Positions 59,496 through 64,000 of a stretch of 64,000 nt of DNA are shown here, one piece after another (the first letter of the stretch is position 1; every line of letters starts with the position of its first letter). The translations under genes were made by a program, and so were the position numbers. The notes under the pieces are model-generated. The model saw nothing but the letters and a program-made list of their open reading frames with translations, was not told the origin of the DNA and did no database searches. Origin of the DNA: Clostridiales bacterium (GTDB taxonomy: Bacteria; Bacillota; Clostridia; Christensenellales; Pumilibacteraceae); assembly GCA_029070965.1 (NCBI GenBank), contig JAIEBI010000061.1, positions 1 to 64,000 on the forward strand. Direction: 5' to 3'.

Positions 59496-62400
59496 TTAGA
59501 AGTTGTCGGGATCGAATCCGTCGTTACTCGGCGGGGTTTGCGGCCGCTGGTTGGGCGCCGATCCGGGAATGTTATTTATCGTAGGCTGCTGCGGAGGCGG
59601 CATACCCATGCCTGCATTGAGCTGCAAGCTGTTTTGCTGAGGCGCCGTTGCACCGCCGCCGAGCATCATGCCGGGATTGGCCATGCCTTGCTGTGTAGGC
59701 GGCAAGTAGCCGAACGACTGGTACTGCACACCCGACGAAAGACGCATCATCTCTTGTTCAAGCTCGGTCTCGGATTCGAGCAAGGCTTCGATTTCTCTAC
59801 GCATCTTGCGCTTTTTGGCAACTACTACGATTATGACAATGAGCAGGATCAAAAGCAGCGCCGCGCCGCCGACGATAACCCAGAACCACAGCCAGTTGGC
59901 TTCTATCCACGACATTACGTTATCCACCATATTCAAATCGGGTGCGTCGGTACATTCGACGGTAATGTCGTACGAGTAGCTTCTACCCGAAAGGTCGACG
60001 AGGTTGACGGTAATTACCGATTGCCCGCGACGGAGGAATTTAAGCAAGATGTACGGCTGTCCACCTTCCTCCGCGGAGGCGTATGCAAGATGCGCTTCGG
60101 CCTTGACGGACTGCGAGGTCTTGACCGGCGAGATAAACGTAATTACGTCTTCGGCGTCAAGATCTTCAAACCAGTCGGAGGGCTTAATCTTGATAGTAAG
60201 ATTACCTTTGTCCTTGGTGTCAAGCATGCTTGTGGTGTAAACGTACGAATCCTTGCCGTTTTTGAGTTGCGGTTTGTTGTTGGCAACGATGTTGATGGGA
60301 AGGGTGCGCTCGCGCGTCAATTCGCCCGTGCTGAACGTGACCTTGACTTGCGTGCTTACGTTTTCCATAGACGCATAGATACGCCAGTTGCCGGAGGGAT
60401 CGTCCTCGGGCTTAACAATTTTAAGGTAATTGTTGTTGCCTATCTCTTGAATATCGGAGATATCATAGCCCATGGAGTCTTCCTCGCCCAACAGGTCTTG
60501 CGCAAGAATAGTACGCGTTACGCCAAAGACGATGGGTTTGGAGGGAAGAACATCGGGAACGTTGTCGAGCGGGTTGGCTATCGTTATCGTCAACGTCAAC
60601 CGAAGCTCGATACCGTCCAAAATATTATCCTTCAAGCCGTCTTCGTAGCCTTTGTCCCAAATCTTGAACGTAATCTTTTGTGTGCCGTAAATGCCCTGTA
60701 ACGGCTGAATACGGAACTTTTGGTGCGCGGCGTCGCCGTCTACCCAGTTGACCATACATGCCGTATCGGAGTTGTACGTCGGTTCCTCCGCGCCCGTTTC
60801 CTCGTTGATTGTCGGCTCCTCGCCAAACAGGTTGGGACCGTACATATGAGGACGATTGGACGCCAGATCATCCAAACGATCGTAAACGATAATGTCGTCT
60901 ATGTAGATGTACGTGGGAGTGCGGGTGCAATTACCTTCGCTATCCCATGTCGGTACAAAGTTGTCGCCGTTGGCGTCGGTAACAAAGTCGAGAATGTTGA
61001 ATTCGGCAAATGTCGTCGTCATTTCCGCTTCGGTAGCCGTCGGGCCAATACCCATAACGGTAAGCTCGGTCTTAGCGCCCTGCTTGACGGTAGGAGCAAT
61101 GTTGCCGACCGTAAGGCGGATTGTAAGCACGCTCGTTTCCTCACCGATATACGAATCGCGGAACTTGATGGTACATACGGCAACCGCGCCACGAGTATAG
61201 GAAACGCAGGTAAACGTTATGTACGACAGTGTGGATACGTTGTACTTGTTGGTAGCCGTCTGGTACGCTACCTTAAACGCGCTTTCGTCGCCCGCGCGCA
61301 CCGTATTAACGGTGGTGCCGTCTCTTTCCATAAGGCTGTTGTCGCTGCCGGTGTTGAGCATGACGTATGCGTCCATATCGATGTCGGCGTCGTCGATGAT
61401 ATCGGACAGGTAAACGTTGAGCGGTCTATCGTTTGCCGCAAGCGTAACGTTCATTATGTATCCGATTTCCTCGTCGAGCGACAAGGTATAGTGCAAAGCT
61501 TCGGGATCGAGGCTCTTAAACGATTTGTTGCAATCGCTGCACAGCGCGGAACGCTCGTTGGTTTGGCGCACGTTTTCGGTCTTGCCGCAGTACGGGCATT
61601 TGGTGACCTTGCCGGTTTGGGCAATTTCGGGACGGTCGTTGCAAACGTTGACTATAATCTTGGTAACAGTAACTCTATCCCTGTCGTTTTTGGTGACGCC
61701 CGCAACGTTGTTTACGGCGTCGACTGCATAGATGGATACCTCTATTTGCGTAGGCTTGTTTTCAAGACCGTTTGCAGGCGGCTGACCCGTAGTGACGTTG
61801 CGCAAAATAGTGATTGTCAGCTCTTGCTTATCGCCAACGCCCTTGCAGCTTACGCTGAGTACGGGGTTGTTGGTGAGGTTGCCCATTTCGTTAGGCACGG
61901 AGTACGAATAGTCGACGTACCTGATTATTTCCTTTCCGTCGGAATCGCCTACCATATTGAGCATATCGTAGTCGTAGTACAAACCGTGGTACATATTATC
62001 CACGTCGTACAGCTTCCACGTAAGCGAATCGCCCTTAGATCCGGTAAAGCTGAGGAAATCGGAATCGCGAAGGTCCCTCGAGCCCTGAACCATGGGATAG
62101 CCCGCATTGAGCGACGAGCTTTCGGTTGCGGCAAGCTTGGAGTTGGCTACCGTCACGGCTATTTGCGCGCCCTTGCCCGTCATGGTGTTGCCGCTGTCGT
62201 AACGCTTTTTGACGATAACGTACAGCGGGATAGACGAAATGTTTGTTCCCGAACGAATGGTTGCCGCAGTGGGAACGAACAGCAACGATTTGCCGTCGTC
62301 GGACGCGGTGATGTTGAAGAACTTGGTCACATACCGTGCTTCCGCTTCGGTTCCAAAGGATTCCGACGACCCGCTACGGCTGTACAAAAGAATGTTGTTG

Positions 62401-64000
62401 CCGTTGGGGTTGTACGTAACGGCGTTCATGACGCCGGTTTCGGCATTCTCTTTGAGCAAGACGTAAACTTCTACGTTGTAGGTTGCCGAAGGTGCGGTAA
62501 CGTCGGTGTCCTTAAACAGCTTGGCGCCGTCGTTTTCGACTATGGCAATCTCCTGCGGCTCGCCCTTGTTGGCTTCCGCGTCGATGTACTGCACGTAGCT
62601 CATAACGTTTACATTCAACGGAGTGTTGGCAGGCAATACCGTAGTTACCTCGGCAGGCAAAATCTTGACCTTGATAGTGACGGTGCTCGATACTGCGCCG
62701 TGCGGGTCTTTTACGCGGAAGCTGACCGTAGCGCGCTGCTGATCGCCCTGCTTGTTGATAAAGTCGGTAGCCGTTATGGTGACCCGATTGTTTTGCGCAC
62801 TGTCCGAAGTTACGGCAGCGGTTACGACAGCGTTTTCACCGGGGTTTTCGATGTTGAATTTGCTTCCGCCCATATCGGAATAAACGTCAAGCGCGTTTAC
62901 GTCGCCGCTGTCGATATCGCGCATCAACTGACTGAGGGAAATGGACTTGGACTCGCCGTACGCAAGCGAAATAGCGTAGTTGTCGCCTTCGAGCGTAACG
63001 CCGGTAGGCAAGCCTGTGGTCTTAGCCGTGGGCGCGGACGAAATAACGTTGACGCGCACCGCAACCTCGACGTTGACGCCGTTGCCGTCGATAAGCGTTA
63101 TGGTGATTTGGGTATTTACAACACCCGAAGCGGTAACGGCCAATCGCAAATAGCCTGCCGAACGTCCGTTGCCGTAATCCTCTTGCAATGCCGACAATTC
63201 GGGGGTGGCAGTAACAAGTCCGTTGACAGTGTTCGGAATATCCGCTTTAACAATACGTAGCGTTGTGGGCGCGTCGTCGGAAGCGAGTACAAGGCAATCG
63301 CCTTCGTACGCTTCGCTGCCGTATCTGGACGTGAAGAACTTGAAGGCAGCTGCCATTTGCGCCGCACTTTGCTCGGTAAGCGTTGTTTCCGAAGAGTACG
63401 GGAATTTTAATCTCCTTTGCGTAACAATTTCGGTGTACGACACAAAGCCGCTTTGCGCGTCCTTATAGAACTGAGTGGAATCGGATGCGTACAAATAGAA
63501 GGTTTCACCCGTCTTCATTGAAACGTCTATCGCGTTTGTAGCACCGAAGGTGGCGGCATTAGCGGTAGGCGCGTCGTTACTGTACGAGCAATCAAATACT
63601 ATTCGTGCCGCCGAGCCGTTGGAATCGGCAAACGTGTAGCCGAGCTGACGCGTTTCCTTGAACGCACAATTCGCTTTGAATATAAGCGTGGTATGAGGCA
63701 ACGCGGTGTAATTGTTTTGCTGGTCGTAATATGCGCCGCCAACGTAAATATCGAACGGCAAATCAACGTTGGTCGAGCCGTAAATAAGACCGGTAAGATC
63801 GACGTAATCGGTACTGTTGTCGTCGTTAACGGGCATTACCAAATAGTCTTTGATGTACTTTTGCTCGGCGCCCAAAGCAGTCCACGCTTGATCAGCCGCC
63901 GTTGCATAGCTGGTGCCCGCAAGAATAATGTCGTCGTCCTCTAACAGCGAAGTCACGTCAACGTAGTAGGTAGAGCTGGTAGACAAATTGACTGTGTATT
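59496..64000 (-). CDS. Large single-pass surface protein (5' partial)
   Basis: The frame is open to the right edge, so the N terminus is missing; at least 1500 residues are visible. The exterior part is Thr/Val/Asp-rich with repeated beta-sandwich-like segments resembling cadherin- or Ig-like modules (for example VSFRVKDPHGAVSSTVTIKV and VLTIRLTVGNIAPTV, each ending in a linker). At 61526-61605 a zinc-ribbon motif (CPYCG then CSDC) is inserted. Near the C terminus lies one membrane helix (WLWFWVIVGGAALLLILLIV), then a charged coiled-coil stretch and a Pro/Gly/Gln/Asn/Met-rich cytosolic tail of about 110 residues. No LPXTG signal. Function unknown. Confidence 0.8.
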   Translation of the reverse strand, partial: YTVNLSTSSTYYVDVTSLLEDDDIILAGTSYATAADQAWTALGAEQKYIKDYLVMPVNDDNSTDYVDLTGLIYGSTNVDLPFDIYVGGAYYDQQNNYTALPHTTLIFKANCAFKETRQLGYTFADSNGSAARIVFDCSYSNDAPTANAATFGATNAIDVSMKTGETFYLYASDSTQFYKDAQSGFVSYTEIVTQRRLKFPYSSETTLTEQSAAQMAAAFKFFTSRYGSEAYEGDCLVLASDDAPTTLRIVKADIPNTVNGLVTATPELSALQEDYGNGRSAGYLRLAVTASGVVNTQITITLIDGNGVNVEVAVRVNVISSAPTAKTTGLPTGVTLEGDNYAISLAYGESKSISLSQLMRDIDSGDVNALDVYSDMGGSKFNIENPGENAVVTAAVTSDSAQNNRVTITATDFINKQGDQQRATVSFRVKDPHGAVSSTVTIKVKILPAEVTTVLPANTPLNVNVMSYVQYIDAEANKGEPQEIAIVENDGAKLFKDTDVTAPSATYNVEVYVLLKENAETGVMNAVTYNPNGNNILLYSRSGSSESFGTEAEARYVTKFFNITASDDGKSLLFVPTAATIRSGTNISSIPLYVIVKKRYDSGNTMTGKGAQIAVTVANSKLAATESSSLNAGYPMVQGSRDLRDSDFLSFTGSKGDSLTWKLYDVDNMYHGLYYDYDMLNMVGDSDGKEIIRYVDYSYSVPNEMGNLTNNPVLSVSCKGVGDKQELTITILRNVTTGQPPANGLENKPTQIEVSIYAVDAVNNVAGVTKNDRDRVTVTKIIVNVCNDRPEIAQTGKVTKCPYCGKTENVRQTNERSALCSDCNKSFKSLDPEALHYTLSLDEEIGYIMNVTLAANDRPLNVYLSDIIDDADIDMDAYVMLNTGSDNSLMERDGTTVNTVRAGDESAFKVAYQTATNKYNVSTLSYITFTCVSYTRGAVAVCTIKFRDSYIGEETSVLTIRLTVGNIAPTVKQGAKTELTVMGIGPTATEAEMTTTFAEFNILDFVTDANGDNFVPTWDSEGNCTRTPTYIYIDDIIVYDRLDDLASNRPHMYGPNLFGEEPTINEETGAEEPTYNSDTACMVNWVDGDAAHQKFRIQPLQGIYGTQKITFKIWDKGYEDGLKDNILDGIELRLTLTITIANPLDNVPDVLPSKPIVFGVTRTILAQDLLGEEDSMGYDISDIQEIGNNNYLKIVKPEDDPSGNWRIYASMENVSTQVKVTFSTGELTRERTLPINIVANNKPQLKNGKDSYVYTTSMLDTKDKGNLTIKIKPSDWFEDLDAEDVITFISPVKTSQSVKAEAHLAYASAEEGGQPYILLKFLRRGQSVITVNLVDLSGRSYSYDITVECTDAPDLNMVDNVMSWIEANWLWFWVIVGGAALLLILLIVIIVVVAKKRKMRREIEALLESETELEQEMMRLSSGVQYQSFGYLPPTQQGMANPGMMLGGGATAPQQNSLQLNAGMGMPPPQQPTINNIPGSAPNQRPQTPPSNDGFDPDNF

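Noticed and set aside
60720-63260. 846-aa plus-strand frame
   Set aside because: Antisense to the large surface protein; Arg/His/Val-rich shadow translation.

Overview
The window reads as a chromosomal segment of an anaerobic, fermentative, Gram-positive bacterium, most likely an uncultured gut member of the Clostridia. Supporting evidence: an [FeFe]-hydrogenase of the HydABC (electron-bifurcating) type, an NfnAB-like transhydrogenase, SepF, a Firmicutes-style lspA-rluD-pyrB gene order, a 6S RNA of Firmicutes shape, diaminopimelate (DAP) peptidoglycan genes (dapL, dapF, ddh), lipoprotein serpins and a BspA-like leucine-rich-repeat lipoprotein. Near-consensus housekeeping promoters (TTGACA, 17 bp, TATAAT-like) are readable before many genes. 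The taxonomic placement is inference; no rRNA is present.

Layout. 0-7 kb holds accessory genes: an XRE regulator divergent from a zinc-ribbon membrane protein over a double palindrome, a DUF1349 protein, a GPH sugar/cation symporter, a GyrI-like protein, a 2H phosphoesterase and small membrane proteins. 7-11 kb has an iron alcohol dehydrogenase/aldehyde dehydrogenase pair, a PnuC transporter and a tRNA-Glu(CTC) whose 3' end is part of a long inverted repeat. 11-16.4 kb has tig-clpP-clpX (minus) and rqcH (plus). 16.4-19.2 kb has two tandem serpin lipoproteins sharing 401 identical base pairs. 19.3-29 kb is a long minus-strand run: yggS-sepF-lspA-rluD-pyrB-pyrC-pyrF-pyrK-pyrD-pyrE, two small membrane genes, then an RNA methyltransferase. 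29-32.7 kb has a metallophosphoesterase and the BspA-like protein with a structured leader. 33-38.5 kb has ddh and hydC-hydB-hydA. 38.6-45 kb has a small lipoprotein, a membrane protein, a ZIP metal transporter, nfnA-nfnB and a DUF6062 protein, then the 6S RNA. 45.4-59.1 kb is a minus-strand cluster (pgm, glnA-like, ANTAR regulator, carA, carB-dapF fusion, pyrG, dapL, DUF4241-TPR). The right edge cuts a very large single-pass surface protein.

How the genes fit together. De novo pyrimidine synthesis is complete up to UMP and CTP but split in two: pyrB-C-F-K-D-E in one block, carA-carB and pyrG in another beside a glutamine synthetase-like gene. That second block joins glutamine-linked enzymes (GlnA-like, CarA/CarB, PyrG) with DAP synthesis (DapL, DapF). 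Its centrepiece is one 1347-residue reading frame that joins a full-length carbamoyl-phosphate synthase large subunit to a full-length DAP epimerase. The first gene of the block is preceded by a strong promoter and then an intrinsic-terminator hairpin, and the block encodes an ANTAR-type (RNA-binding antiterminator) protein, which suggests attenuation control.

Other recurring structures are promoters that sit 6-10 bp from a start codon (probably leaderless mRNAs), 5'-terminal hairpins in front of two lipoprotein genes and a pseudoknot-capable leader before hydC, and an AT-rich AATTCTTAATTC-type repeat that abuts stop codons and, in inverted pairs, brackets two MITE-like units. No CRISPR array, prophage or transposase was seen.
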